Source: DASVFB01 sp963766345
GTDB lineage: Bacteria > Actinomycetota > Thermoleophilia > Gaiellales > Gaiellaceae
Length of the DNA stretch: 64,000 nucleotides
Direction of reading: 5' to 3'
Assembly: GCA_963766345.1 (NCBI GenBank)
Contig: CAVXZL010000011.1
Coordinates: 62,001 to 126,000, forward strand
The notes below the pieces were generated by a model, which was not told the origin of the DNA, searched no databases, and saw nothing but the letters and a program-made list of their open reading frames with translations. The position numbers and the translations under genes were made by a program. Positions 1-7,951 of the stretch are shown here, in pieces (the stretch's first letter is position 1; the number at the start of each line of letters is the position of its first letter).

Positions 1-717
1 GCGAAGTCCCGCGCGCTTCATCTCCGCGACACGCGCTACGTCCGGCCCGACGGGCTCGATGCGCCGGGCGAGTACTCGAGCGCCGCAGACGTGACGCGGC
101 TCGCGCGCATCCTCATGCGCGAGCGCGCCGTGCGCGAGACCGTGAAGCTCCGCACCGCGGACATCGCGGGCGGGCGCGTCTTGCACACGTGGAATGACCT
201 GCTCGGCTCCTTCCCGGGCCTCATCGGCGTGAAGACCGGTCATACCGGGGGTGCCGGCTGGTGCGAGGTCGCGGCCGTGCGAAGGCCGGGCGTGAGCGTC
301 TACGCGACGATTCTCGGCAGCCCCTCGCGCGAGCAGCGGAACGCCGACCTGGCCGCGCTGCTCAGGTGGGGTCTGAGCCGATACCGTGTCGAGAGCGTGA
401 TCGGGGAGGGACGGACGTATGCGTTCGCCGAGACCGGCTACGGCCGCGATCCGGTCCGTCTCGTCGCAGCGTCTCGCGCGCGGCGCGCGATCCGCGTCGA
501 CCGGCCGCTCAGGGCTCGCGTCGTCGCAGCCTCGGCGGTCAGCCTGCCCGTGCGCGCAGGGCAGCGGCTCGGCACGATCCGCGTCTACGACGGCAAGCGC
601 GTCCTCGCCGCACGGCCGCTTGTCGCCGCACGCGCAGTCTCGCGTCCCTCGCTCGCGGCGCGTGTCGGTTTCTACGCGCGGCGCACCGCGAAGCACATCT
701 GGTCCTGGATCAGCTGA
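1..717 (+). CDS. D-alanyl-D-alanine carboxypeptidase (peptidase S11), 5' end cut by window
   Basis: This is the C-terminal part of a penicillin-binding D,D-carboxypeptidase, a secreted or membrane-anchored enzyme that trims the terminal D-Ala from peptidoglycan stem peptides. The frame is open from base 1. It shows the family's GLDAPGEYSSAADVTRLAR-type block and then the KTG box (GVKTGHTGGAGWC, Lys codon at 232-234), followed by a beta-rich C-terminal region with RP-rich repeats and a short aromatic tail. The SxxK and SxN catalytic motifs must lie upstream of the window. The downstream kinase starts 1 bp after the stop, so the two are probably cotranscribed. The family call is confident; the substrate range is inferred. 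Confidence 0.85.
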   Translation, partial: AKSRALHLRDTRYVRPDGLDAPGEYSSAADVTRLARILMRERAVRETVKLRTADIAGGRVLHTWNDLLGSFPGLIGVKTGHTGGAGWCEVAAVRRPGVSVYATILGSPSREQRNADLAALLRWGLSRYRVESVIGEGRTYAFAETGYGRDPVRLVAASRARRAIRVDRPLRARVVAASAVSLPVRAGQRLGTIRVYDGKRVLAARPLVAARAVSRPSLAARVGFYARRTAKHIWSWIS

Positions 718-718
718 C

Positions 719-1675
719 TTGATCATCACGGTCACACTCAACGCCGCGCTCGACCGTTCGCTGACCGTCCCGAACTTCCAGCTCGGCCACCGGCATCGCG
801 CAAGCGCGGCGTTCACGGCCGCCGGGGGGAAGGGGATCAACGTCGCGCGCGCGCTGAAGGCGCTCGACGTGCCGGTCGTCGCGACCGGTCTCGTGGGCGG
901 ACGCACGGGTATCCGCATCGTCGAGGAGCTGACGGGCGAGGCGATCCTCAACGACTTCGTGCGCATCGCCCAGGAGTCGCGCACGTCGACGATGGTCGTC
1001 GACCCGACCGGCGGAACCTCGACGGAGATCTACGAGTGGGGTCCGCAGGTGAGCACCGACGAGATCCAGATGCTGCTCGAGAAGATCGCGTACCACGCGC
1101 GCGCCGCGGACACCGTCGTGCTCTCGGGGACGCTGCCGCGCGCCGTCGAGCCCGACTTCTACGCGACCGCGATCCGCGAGCTCAACCGCCGCCGCGTGCG
1201 GACGGTGCTCGACACCGAAGGTGAGCCGTTGCGACTCGGAGTCGAGGCCGAGCCGTGGCTCGTGTCGCCGAACCAGCGAGAGGCCGAAAGCCTCGTCGGG
1301 CAGGAGTTCCACGACGAGGAGGACTTCCTCATGGCGCTCGACGCGGTCGCGGAAGCCGGCGCGCGAAACGTGCTCATCGGCCACGGCGCCGGCGCCTTCG
1401 CGCTTCTCCGCGAAGACCGGCGCACTCACCGCTTCGAGGTCGGCATCCCGCGGCAGGAGCCGCTCGCACCTGCGGGCGCCGGCGACTCGATGCTCGCGGG
1501 GTACCTCGCTGCGCGTGTCGGAGAGCAGTCGCTCGAGGAGGCGCTGCGCTGCGCGGTCGCGACCGGCGCAGCGGCGACCCTCGCCGTGGGCGGCGGCCGT
1601 TTCGACGCGCGGGACGTGTCGCGGCTCGCGCAGGACGTGACCGTTCGTGCGGTCGAGGCGGTCACGACCTCCTGA
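719..1675 (+). CDS. PfkB-family sugar kinase (1-phosphofructokinase/hexose-phosphate kinase type)
   Basis: This 318-aa ribokinase-like kinase most resembles 1-phosphofructokinase or tagatose-6-phosphate kinase, phosphorylating a sugar phosphate with ATP in the cytoplasm. It opens with IITVTLNAALDRS, has the N-terminal GGKGINVARAL substrate/hinge signature and ends with the PfkB signature PAGAGDSMLAGYLA, where GAGD carries the catalytic Asp. The length matches the family (about 310 aa). I chose the TTG at 719 because it lies one base after the previous stop and gives the canonical N-terminus; translation is probably coupled. The exact substrate cannot be fixed from sequence: no PTS genes lie nearby, so fruK is only one possibility. 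Confidence 0.85.
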   Translation: MIITVTLNAALDRSLTVPNFQLGHRHRASAAFTAAGGKGINVARALKALDVPVVATGLVGGRTGIRIVEELTGEAILNDFVRIAQESRTSTMVVDPTGGTSTEIYEWGPQVSTDEIQMLLEKIAYHARAADTVVLSGTLPRAVEPDFYATAIRELNRRRVRTVLDTEGEPLRLGVEAEPWLVSPNQREAESLVGQEFHDEEDFLMALDAVAEAGARNVLIGHGAGAFALLREDRRTHRFEVGIPRQEPLAPAGAGDSMLAGYLAARVGEQSLEEALRCAVATGAAATLAVGGGRFDARDVSRLAQDVTVRAVEAVTTS

Positions 1676-1699
1676 GCCTGGGCCGTCAGGGGCCGGTGT

Positions 1700-1705
1700 T
1701 ACGAT
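1700..1705 (+). promoter_or_regulatory. -10 box of guaB, leaderless spacing
   Basis: TACGAT lies 5 nt before the guaB ATG and there is no Shine-Dalgarno sequence in between. This places the expected transcription start at the start codon. No good -35 box is visible. Confidence 0.5.
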
Positions 1706-1710
1706 CGCCT

Positions 1711-3219
1711 ATGGCCGTCGAGCTCGATCCCGCGCAACTCGAACGGCTCCTCTCGCTCGAGCAGAAGTTCGCCAAGGAAGGGCTCACGTTCGACGACGTG
1801 CTGCTCGTGCCGGCGGAGTCGCACGTGCTGCCGAACGACGTCTCGACGGCGACGCGACTGACGCCGTCGATCCGGCTCGCGATTCCGGTCGTCTCCGCGG
1901 CGATGGACACCGTGACCGAGGCGCGCCTCGCGATCGCGCTCGCACGCGAGGGCGGCCTCGGCGTCATCCACCGCAATCTCTCGATCGCCGATCAGGTCGC
2001 CGAGGTCGACAAGGTGAAGCGCAGCGAGTCGGGCATGATCGTCGAGCCCGTGACGCTGCGTCCCGACGCGCTCGTGTCGGATGCGCTCGCGTTGATGCGC
2101 CGCTACCACATCAGCGGCGTCCCGATCACGGACGGCGACGACGTGCTCGTCGGCATCCTCACGAACCGCGACCTGCGCTTCGAGGACGACGTGACGCAAC
2201 CGGTGTCCGCGTTGATGACGGCGCGCGATCTGGTCACGGCGCCCGTCGGCACGACGCTCGCCGAGGCCGAGGCGATCCTCCACCGCCACAAGGTCGAGAA
2301 GCTCCCGGTCGTCGACAGCGACGGCCGGCTCAAGGGCCTCGTCACCGTCAAGGACATCCAGAAGAAGATCCAGTACCCGCACGCGACGAAGGACGAGCGG
2401 GGGCGGCTGCGCGTCGGCGCGGCGGTGGGAGTCGGCCCGGACGCGCTCGAGCGCGCGGAGGGTCTCGTCGACGCGGGCGTCGACGTGCTCGTCGTCGACA
2501 CCGCGCACGGTCATTCCGCCGGCGTGCTCGAGGTCGTCCGGCAGATCAAGGCGCGCCGTTCGGTCGAGATCGTGGCGGGGAACGTTGCGACCGGAGAGGC
2601 GACCGCGGCTTTGCTCGACGCAGGCGCCGACGCGGTGAAGGTCGGTGTCGGGCCCGGGTCCATTTGCACGACACGCGTCGTGGCGGGCGTCGGCGTTCCG
2701 CAGATCACGGCCGTGTACGACTCGGCGCGAGTGGTCGAAGAGCGCGGCGCCGCGCTGATCGCCGACGGCGGCCTCACCTCTTCCGGCGACATCGCGAAGG
2801 CGATCGCCGCCGGCGCCGATGCGGTCATGCTCGGCTCGATGCTCGCCGGCACCGACGAGTCGCCGGGCGACGTCATGCTTCATCAGGGCGAGCGCTACAA
2901 GGAGTACCGCGGCATGGGCTCGCTCGGCGCGATGCGCGCGCGCTCGTTCTCGAAAGACCGCTACTTCCAGGGCGACGTAGAGGACGTCGACAAGCTCGTG
3001 CCCGAGGGGATCGAGGGGCGCGTGCCGTACAAGGGACCGCTCGCGCCGATCCTCCACCAGCTCGTCGGCGGCCTGCGGCAGGCGATGGGCTACTGCGGTT
3101 CCGCGACGGTCGAGGAGCTGCACGACGCGAAGTTCGTGCGCATCACGTCGGCCGGTCTGCGCGAGTCGCATCCGCACGACGTGACGATCACGAAGGAGGC
3201 GCCGAACTATCGGCGCTGA
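1711..3219 (+). CDS. guaB: Inosine-5'-monophosphate dehydrogenase
   Basis: IMP dehydrogenase converts IMP to XMP with NAD+, the committed step of GMP synthesis. The 502-aa protein has the N-terminal barrel start (GLTFDDVLLVPAES), a central pair of CBS domains at about residues 100-220, and the catalytic loop GPGSICTTR with the nucleophile Cys319. The flap region follows (YRGMGSLGAM). The ATG at 1711 sits directly behind a TACGAT box, so the mRNA may be leaderless. guaA starts 46 bp downstream on the same strand, so the two GMP-synthesis steps are adjacent and probably cotranscribed. Confidence 0.97.
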   Translation: MAVELDPAQLERLLSLEQKFAKEGLTFDDVLLVPAESHVLPNDVSTATRLTPSIRLAIPVVSAAMDTVTEARLAIALAREGGLGVIHRNLSIADQVAEVDKVKRSESGMIVEPVTLRPDALVSDALALMRRYHISGVPITDGDDVLVGILTNRDLRFEDDVTQPVSALMTARDLVTAPVGTTLAEAEAILHRHKVEKLPVVDSDGRLKGLVTVKDIQKKIQYPHATKDERGRLRVGAAVGVGPDALERAEGLVDAGVDVLVVDTAHGHSAGVLEVVRQIKARRSVEIVAGNVATGEATAALLDAGADAVKVGVGPGSICTTRVVAGVGVPQITAVYDSARVVEERGAALIADGGLTSSGDIAKAIAAGADAVMLGSMLAGTDESPGDVMLHQGERYKEYRGMGSLGAMRARSFSKDRYFQGDVEDVDKLVPEGIEGRVPYKGPLAPILHQLVGGLRQAMGYCGSATVEELHDAKFVRITSAGLRESHPHDVTITKEAPNYRR

Positions 3220-3265
3220 GGCCGAGGTTCTGCATCTTCCGGAGGCGAGCCCGGAGGAACGGCCG

Positions 3266-4780
3266 GTGCTCGTCGTCGATCTCGGCGGGCAGTACTCGCA
3301 GCTGATCGCGCGGCGCGTGCGCGAGTGCCGCGTCTTCTCGGAGCTCGTGCCCCACACCGTGACGCCCGAGCAGGTGCGCGCGCGGAATCCGCATGCGCTG
3401 ATCCTCAGCGGCGGCCCGGCGTCGGTGTACGCGGACGGCGCGCCGCGTGTCGATCCGGCGCTCTTCGACCTCGGCGTGCCGACACTCGGGATCTGTTACG
3501 GCATGCAGCTGCTGGCTTTGGATCTCGGCGGCCGTGTGGACAGGACCGGCGTCTCGGAGTTCGGCAAGACGGAGCTTCGCCTGCGCGGCGCGCTCGCAGA
3601 AGGCTTGCCCGAGGAGCAGATCGCGTGGATGAGCCACAGGGACTCGGTCGTCGCTCCGCCCGCGGGCGCGCACGTCACGGCGTCCTCGGAGTCGACGCCG
3701 ATCGCGGCCTTCGAGGACGAGCGGCGAAAGCTCTACGGCGTGCAGTTCCACCCAGAGGTCGTGCACACGCCGCACGGGATGGATGTGCTGAAGAACTTCC
3801 TCTACAACGTCGCGGACGCGCCGCCTGCGTGGACGCCTGCGGCGGTGATCGAGGAGCAGGTCGGGCGGATCCGCGCTCAGGTGGGGCGCGAGCGCGTGCT
3901 CTGCGCGTTGAGCGGCGGCGTCGACTCCGCCGTCGCAGCGCTGCTCGTGCACAAGGCGGTCGGCGTCCAGCTCACGTGCGTCTTCGTCGACCACGGGCTG
4001 CTGCGCCGAGGCGAAGCGGAACAGGTCGTCGAGACGTTTGGCGGGCACTTCCACGTGCCGCTCGTGCACGTGCAAGCTCAGGAGCGCTTCCTGTCGCCGC
4101 TCGCGGGCGTGGACGATCCGGAGCGCAAGCGCAAGATCGTCGGCGAGGAATTCATCCGCGTCTTCGAGGAGGAGGCGCGGCGGCTCGGCGACGTGCGCTT
4201 CCTCGTCCAGGGGACGCTCTACTCCGACGTGATCGAGTCCGGCGGGACCGACAACGCCGAGGTGATCAAGTCGCACCACAACGTCGGCGGTCTCCCGGCG
4301 GACATGCGGATGGAGCTCGTGGAGCCGTTGCGACTCCTCTTCAAGGACGAGGTGCGGCGCGTCGGCGAGGAGCTCGGCCTGCCCGAGCGGATGGTGTGGC
4401 GGCAGCCGTTTCCCGGCCCGGGGCTCGCGATTCGCATCATCGGCGAGGTGACGGGCGAGCGGCTCGAGGCGCTGCGCGACGCCGATGCCGTGCTGCAGGA
4501 GGAGATCCGGCGCGCGGGCCTCTACCGGGAGCTGTGGCAGAGCTTCTGCGTCCTGCCGGCCGTGCGCTCGGTCGGCGTGCAGGGCGACTCGCGCACGTAC
4601 GGTTATCCGATCGTGCTGCGCGCCGTGACGAGCGAGGACGCGATGACGGCGGACTGGGCGCGCCTCCCGTACGACCTGATCGAGACGATCTCGTCGCGCA
4701 TCGTCAACGAGATCCCGGCGGTGAACCGTGTCGTTCTCGATGTGACGTCGAAGCCGCCGGCGACGATCGAGTGGGAGTAA
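3266..4780 (+). CDS. guaA: GMP synthase (glutamine-hydrolysing)
   Basis: GMP synthase aminates XMP to GMP using glutamine and ATP. The 504-aa protein has the class I glutamine amidotransferase domain first (VVDLGGQYSQLIARR, catalytic Cys77 in GICYGMQ, His-Glu in GVQFHPEV), then the PP-loop ATP pyrophosphatase domain (LSGGVDSAVAA) and the C-terminal dimerisation domain (QPFPGPGLAIRI). The GTG at 3266 is preceded by a GGAGG-type ribosome site at about 3249-3257. Its last 77 bp overlap tail-to-tail with the antitoxin gene on the other strand, an unusually long convergent overlap. Confidence 0.97.
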   Translation: MLVVDLGGQYSQLIARRVRECRVFSELVPHTVTPEQVRARNPHALILSGGPASVYADGAPRVDPALFDLGVPTLGICYGMQLLALDLGGRVDRTGVSEFGKTELRLRGALAEGLPEEQIAWMSHRDSVVAPPAGAHVTASSESTPIAAFEDERRKLYGVQFHPEVVHTPHGMDVLKNFLYNVADAPPAWTPAAVIEEQVGRIRAQVGRERVLCALSGGVDSAVAALLVHKAVGVQLTCVFVDHGLLRRGEAEQVVETFGGHFHVPLVHVQAQERFLSPLAGVDDPERKRKIVGEEFIRVFEEEARRLGDVRFLVQGTLYSDVIESGGTDNAEVIKSHHNVGGLPADMRMELVEPLRLLFKDEVRRVGEELGLPERMVWRQPFPGPGLAIRIIGEVTGERLEALRDADAVLQEEIRRAGLYRELWQSFCVLPAVRSVGVQGDSRTYGYPIVLRAVTSEDAMTADWARLPYDLIETISSRIVNEIPAVNRVVLDVTSKPPATIEWE

Positions 4781-4985
4781 CGGCCTCGGCGGCATCGTCG
4801 AGCGCGTCGTTGATCAAGACGTGGAAACGGAGGAATCCCGGCCGCGTCGTCTCGGGATCCTGATACGGCACGAGTTTCGCGACCGGCCGTCCTGCGTGAG
4901 CGATGACGATGGTCTCGCCGCGGCGCACGCGCCTGAGCAGGTGGGAGAAGACGTTCCGTGCGTCGTGCGTGTTGTACTGCGCCAA
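4704..4985 (-). CDS. Phd/YefM-family antitoxin, apparently orphan
   Basis: This small protein (93 aa from the TTG at 4985) matches the Phd/YefM antitoxin N-terminal DNA-binding domain: YNTHDARNVFSHLLRRV, then GETIVIAHAGRPVAKLVPY. In the family this half represses its own promoter and the variable C-terminus blocks a partner toxin. The usual toxin slot, directly downstream on the same strand, is occupied by guaA on the opposite strand, so no partner is visible. The antitoxin's C-terminal 25 codons are antisense to guaA. A longer reading from GTG 5060 is possible, but it would place a perfect palindrome inside the coding region. I prefer 4985, which puts the palindromes just upstream as an operator. 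Confidence 0.7.
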   Translation of the reverse strand: MAQYNTHDARNVFSHLLRRVRRGETIVIAHAGRPVAKLVPYQDPETTRPGFLRFHVLINDALDDAAEAVTPTRSSPAASTSHRERHGSPPGSR

Positions 4986-4999
4986 TGTCGTTGGCGCGG

Positions 5000-5023
5000 T
5001 TGGCTGAGCCAAGCGCGCTTGGC
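5000..5023. promoter_or_regulatory. Overlapping palindromes, candidate antitoxin operator
   Basis: Two overlapping palindromes share the half-site TTGGC/GCCAA: TTGGCTGAGCCAA (5000-5012, odd centre) and the perfect 16-mer GCCAAGCGCGCTTGGC (5008-5023). They lie 14-38 bp upstream of the antitoxin start at 4985, where Phd-type antitoxins bind to autoregulate. Further GCCAA half-sites flank the block at 4981-4985 and 5036-5040. Confidence 0.55.
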
Positions 5024-5092
5024 GGCCCTGGCGGAGCCAACTGAAGCCACGGATCGTCACGCCACGAGTGTGGCGCCCTAAGGCGCGCGACT

Positions 5093-5112
5093 TCGTGACG
5101 AGTTCGTCACGA
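5093..5112. promoter_or_regulatory. 20-bp inverted repeat over nitroreductase promoter
   Basis: TCGTGAC-N6-GTCACGA is a perfect 7-bp inverted repeat with a 6-bp centre. It ends 7 bp before the nitroreductase ATG and overlaps the -10-like hexamer CACGAT (5108-5113), which has the 6-nt leaderless spacing seen elsewhere here. This geometry fits a repressor operator (TetR or MarR type); the regulator is not in the window. Confidence 0.45.
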
Positions 5113-5119
5113 TGCTGAC

Positions 5120-5731
5120 ATGGACTTCCGCGAGCTTCTGCAACAGCGGCGCATGGTGCGCCACTACGAGCCCGAGCCGGTGCCGCGCGAGACGCTCGAG
5201 CGGATCTGCCGCACCGTTCGCCGCGCGCCGAGCGGCGGCTTCTCGCAGGGCCAGCGTCTGATCGTCGTCACCGACGCAAAGAAGCGCAAGAGCATCGCCG
5301 ACCTTCTGCATGAAGACGAGTGGGTCGAGCAGGGCCGGGAGCCGTGGCTCTCTGTCGCGCCCGCGCACGTTGTCATCTGCACGCGCGAGCAGGACTACCA
5401 CGACCGTTACAACGAGCCAGACAAGCTCGCGGTCACCGGCGGCGTGGAGATCGAGTGGCCGGCGCCGTTCTGGTACGTCGATGCCGGCGCGGCGATGATG
5501 CTGATCTTGCTCGCGGCGATCGACGAGGGGCTCGCAGCGGGCGTCTTCGGCGTCACGGTCCCCGAGATGAAGGCGTTCAAGCAGCTGCTCGAGATCCCGG
5601 ATGACGTGCACGTCGTCGCCGGTGTGACGCTCGGCAGGGCTCGGCCGGACCCGAACGCGAGCCGCGCTTCGAGCCGCTTCTCGCAGCGCCGCCGCGGTCT
5701 CGAGGAGGTCGTGCACTGGGAACGCTGGTAG
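5120..5731 (+). CDS. Nitroreductase-family flavoprotein
   Basis: This 203-aa protein belongs to the FMN-dependent nitroreductase family, which reduces nitro groups, quinones or flavins with NAD(P)H. It begins MDFRELLQQRRMVRHYEPEPV, the family's FMN-phosphate-binding arginine block (R-x-x-R-x-Y/F), followed by RAPSGGFSQGQRLIVV. The mid-region AGAAMMLILLAAIDEGLAAG and the C-terminal VAGVTLGRARPD are also family typical. It ends inside the start region of the UDG-like gene, giving a 16-bp overlap that suggests translational coupling. An inverted repeat covers its promoter. The natural substrate is unknown. Confidence 0.85.
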   Translation: MDFRELLQQRRMVRHYEPEPVPRETLERICRTVRRAPSGGFSQGQRLIVVTDAKKRKSIADLLHEDEWVEQGREPWLSVAPAHVVICTREQDYHDRYNEPDKLAVTGGVEIEWPAPFWYVDAGAAMMLILLAAIDEGLAAGVFGVTVPEMKAFKQLLEIPDDVHVVAGVTLGRARPDPNASRASSRFSQRRRGLEEVVHWERW

Positions 5732-6222
5732 AGCGTCTCGCGCGGGCGCGGATCGGCGACACGTTCAACCAGTACCGCGACGACCGCCTCGCCGAGCGCC
5801 TCGACGCCTATCTCGCCGCCCGTGCAGACGCGCCGCTCTTGCTCGTCGGCGAGGCGGCCGGCTACCGCGGAGCGCGCGTCTCGGGGATCCCCTTCACGTC
5901 GGAGCGGCAGCTCACCGGCGCGCCGCCCGGCGAGGCCACGGCGACGATCGTGCACCGCGTGCTCGCCGAGCTCGAGCTCGCCGATGCCGTGCTCCTGTGG
6001 AACGTCGTGCCGACGCATCCAGGCACCGCGTCGTCGAACCGTCTGCCGACACGCCGCGAGGTCGAGGCAGGGCTGCCCTTCGCCCGCGAGCTCGCGCGGG
6101 GCCGCCGGGTGCTCGCGGTCGGCCGGATCGCGGAGGAGGCGCTCGACGCGCCGTATGTCCGGCACCCGTCGCATGGCGGCGCGACTCGGTTCCGTGAGAC
6201 TCTGAGTACGTGCGTGAGCTAG
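5716..6222 (+). CDS. Uracil-DNA glycosylase-superfamily protein, probable CTG start
   Basis: The conserved core contains LLLVGEAAGYRGARVSGIP (the GE-x-x-G water-activating motif region), LLWNVVPTHPG and a C-terminal VRHPSHGG, as in uracil-DNA-glycosylase-like proteins that remove uracil from DNA. The only ATG/GTG/TTG start in this frame is TTG 5839, which would cut off about 41 residues, including a TFNQYRDDRL block that I associate with the family. The frame is open back to a stop at 5602-5604. CTG 5716 is preceded by a perfect AGGAGG (5703-5708) at 7-nt spacing, so I use it, giving 168 aa. The Shine-Dalgarno lies inside the nitroreductase gene. The enzymatic role is inferred. Confidence 0.7.
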   Translation: MGTLVERLARARIGDTFNQYRDDRLAERLDAYLAARADAPLLLVGEAAGYRGARVSGIPFTSERQLTGAPPGEATATIVHRVLAELELADAVLLWNVVPTHPGTASSNRLPTRREVEAGLPFARELARGRRVLAVGRIAEEALDAPYVRHPSHGGATRFRETLSTCVS

Positions 6223-7451
6223 ACCTCGATCGCGTCGTCCGCCGCAACACGCTGATCCTCGCGACGACGCTCGCCGTGAACTCGGCCGTGGTGCAGCTCG
6301 TCGCGGCGGTCTCGTCGCTGACGTTCGTCCTCGTCACGGGTGTCAAGGGACTTCTCGGCCTCGGCCCGGCGATTTTTCTCGTCGCCGCTGCGTGCACCGG
6401 CGCGGTCGCCGGGCGCGCGATGGACCGGTACGGCCGCAGGCCCGTGCTGATCGTCGGCTTCATCGTCGGAGGATCGGGCTGCGCGGTCACCGCGCTCGGC
6501 ACGCACGTCGGCTCGACGCTCGCGGTCGTCGTCGGCTTCACGCTCACCGGATCGTCGAGCGCCACTGCGCTGCTCGTGCGCACCGCGGCCGGCGACATGT
6601 ACCCGCCGCTGCGCCGCGCTCGCGGCATCTCGTACGTGCTCTTCGGCTCGGTCTTCGGCGCGATCCTCGGGCCTACGGTCTTCAGCCCGCTCTTCGCAGG
6701 CAAGCACGTGAGCGCGGACAATCTCACGATACCGTGGCTCGCAGCGGCCGGGATCAGCCTCGTGACGGCGGCGATCGTCTCGTTCGTCCGCCCGGACACG
6801 AAGAAGATCGCCGAGCTGATCGCGCCGGCCGGGGAGGTCGTTCCTCAGGCGCACGCGCCGCTCGCGGAGATCATTCGCAGGCCCGGCGTCATTCCCGCGA
6901 TGCTTACGGCCTTTGCGAGCTTCGGCGTGATGGTCTCGGTCATGAACCTCACCGGCTACGTCGTCGTCGAGAAGCACCACCATGCGCAACACAGCGTGTT
7001 CCCGATCATCGGCGCGCACGTTGTCGGCATGTACGCGCTCGTCCTCGTCGTGGGCACGCTGATCGACCGCGTCGGGCGAACGCCCGCGCTTGCATCCGGG
7101 CTGCTCGTGATGGGAGCGTCGGCGCTCGGGTTGTCGTGGATCTCGAGCGTCTTCGCGACCGGAGTGCTGCTCTTCGGCCTCGGGATCGGCTGGAACATCT
7201 CCTACGTCGCCGCGGCTGCGCAGTTGGCCGATCTCTCGCACCCGTCCGAGCGCGGCCGTCTCTTCGGCTTCAACGACTTCGCGGCGGCCATGTTCGCGGC
7301 CGCGCTGGCGCTGCTCGGGGGCCTGACGCTCGAGACGCTGGGCGTCACCGCAATGGCCTTCGGCGCCGCGGTAATCGTCACAGCCCCGGCGCCGTGGCTG
7401 CTGTTCCGTCGCCGTCGCGGCCCCGAGGCGGAAGCCCCGGTTTCAGCCTGA
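6210..7451 (+). CDS. Major facilitator superfamily transporter
   Basis: This is a 413-aa MFS permease with about twelve hydrophobic segments. The loop between helices 2 and 3 carries the MFS signature (GRAMDRYGRRPVL), and a weaker repeat occurs in the second half (GTLIDRVGRTPAL). A loop with His-rich VVEKHHHAQHS lies between helices 7 and 8. It starts at GTG 6210, overlapping the UDG-like gene by 13 bp, so it is probably the last gene of the nitroreductase operon. Drug or metabolite efflux is likely from the family; the substrate cannot be told. Confidence 0.85.
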   Translation: MRELDLDRVVRRNTLILATTLAVNSAVVQLVAAVSSLTFVLVTGVKGLLGLGPAIFLVAAACTGAVAGRAMDRYGRRPVLIVGFIVGGSGCAVTALGTHVGSTLAVVVGFTLTGSSSATALLVRTAAGDMYPPLRRARGISYVLFGSVFGAILGPTVFSPLFAGKHVSADNLTIPWLAAAGISLVTAAIVSFVRPDTKKIAELIAPAGEVVPQAHAPLAEIIRRPGVIPAMLTAFASFGVMVSVMNLTGYVVVEKHHHAQHSVFPIIGAHVVGMYALVLVVGTLIDRVGRTPALASGLLVMGASALGLSWISSVFATGVLLFGLGIGWNISYVAAAAQLADLSHPSERGRLFGFNDFAAAMFAAALALLGGLTLETLGVTAMAFGAAVIVTAPAPWLLFRRRRGPEAEAPVSA

Positions 7452-7500
7452 GTCCGCTACACTTCTCCGCCGGCGGACGCCCTGTTCGCCTTTTCTTTGC

Positions 7501-7528
7501 GCATGAAGACCTACGCATGAAGACCTAC
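7501..7528 (+). repeat. 14-bp tandem duplication spanning the rplM start codon
   Basis: GCATGAAGACCTAC occurs twice head-to-tail (7501-7514 and 7515-7528). The second copy holds the real rplM start (ATG 7517). The first copy encodes a five-codon reading frame, MKTYA followed by TGA, which overlaps the true start. Because 14 is not a multiple of 3, the first ATG is out of frame. Confidence 0.85.
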
Positions 7529-7951
7529 AACGCCAAGCCCGGAGAGATCGCGCGCGAGTGGTACGTCGTCGACGCCGAGGGCAAGACGCTCGGCCGCCTC
7601 GCGACCGCGATCGCGGACACCCTGCGCGGCAAAAACAAGCCCCAGTACACGCCGCACGTCGACACCGGTGACTTCGTCGTCGTCGTCAACGCGGAGCGGA
7701 TCACCGTGACGGGCAAGAAGCTCGACCAGAAGATGTACCACCGCCACTCCGGCTATCCGGGCGGTTTGAAGTCGCGGCCGCTGCGCGAGCAGCTCGAACG
7801 GCGTCCGACGGAGGTGCTGCGCAAAGCCGTGAAGGGGATGCTCCCCCGCAACCGGCTCTCGCGCGCACAGATCAACAAGCTGAAGATCTACGCGGGGCCC
7901 GAGCACCCGCACGCGGCGCAGGCGCCGAAGCCGCTGCCGCTGGAGGACTGA
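7517..7951 (+). CDS. rplM: 50S ribosomal protein L13
   Basis: L13 is an early-assembly protein of the large ribosomal subunit. The 144-aa product has the expected MKTYNAKPGEIAREWYVVDA start, GKTLGRLAT, the DTGDFVVVVNAE block, YHRHSGYPGG and the C-terminal GMLPRN signature. The start must be ATG 7517; an identical upstream ATG at 7503 runs into a stop after five codons. No clear Shine-Dalgarno sequence precedes it. The stop overlaps the rpsI start (TGATG), the usual coupled rplM-rpsI arrangement. Confidence 0.97.
   Translation: MKTYNAKPGEIAREWYVVDAEGKTLGRLATAIADTLRGKNKPQYTPHVDTGDFVVVVNAERITVTGKKLDQKMYHRHSGYPGGLKSRPLREQLERRPTEVLRKAVKGMLPRNRLSRAQINKLKIYAGPEHPHAAQAPKPLPLED

Noticed and set aside
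4985..5060. Longer N-terminus for the Phd antitoxin (GTG 5060)
   Set aside because: The extra 25 residues consist of the palindromic operator translated; the family starts near the YNTHDAR block.
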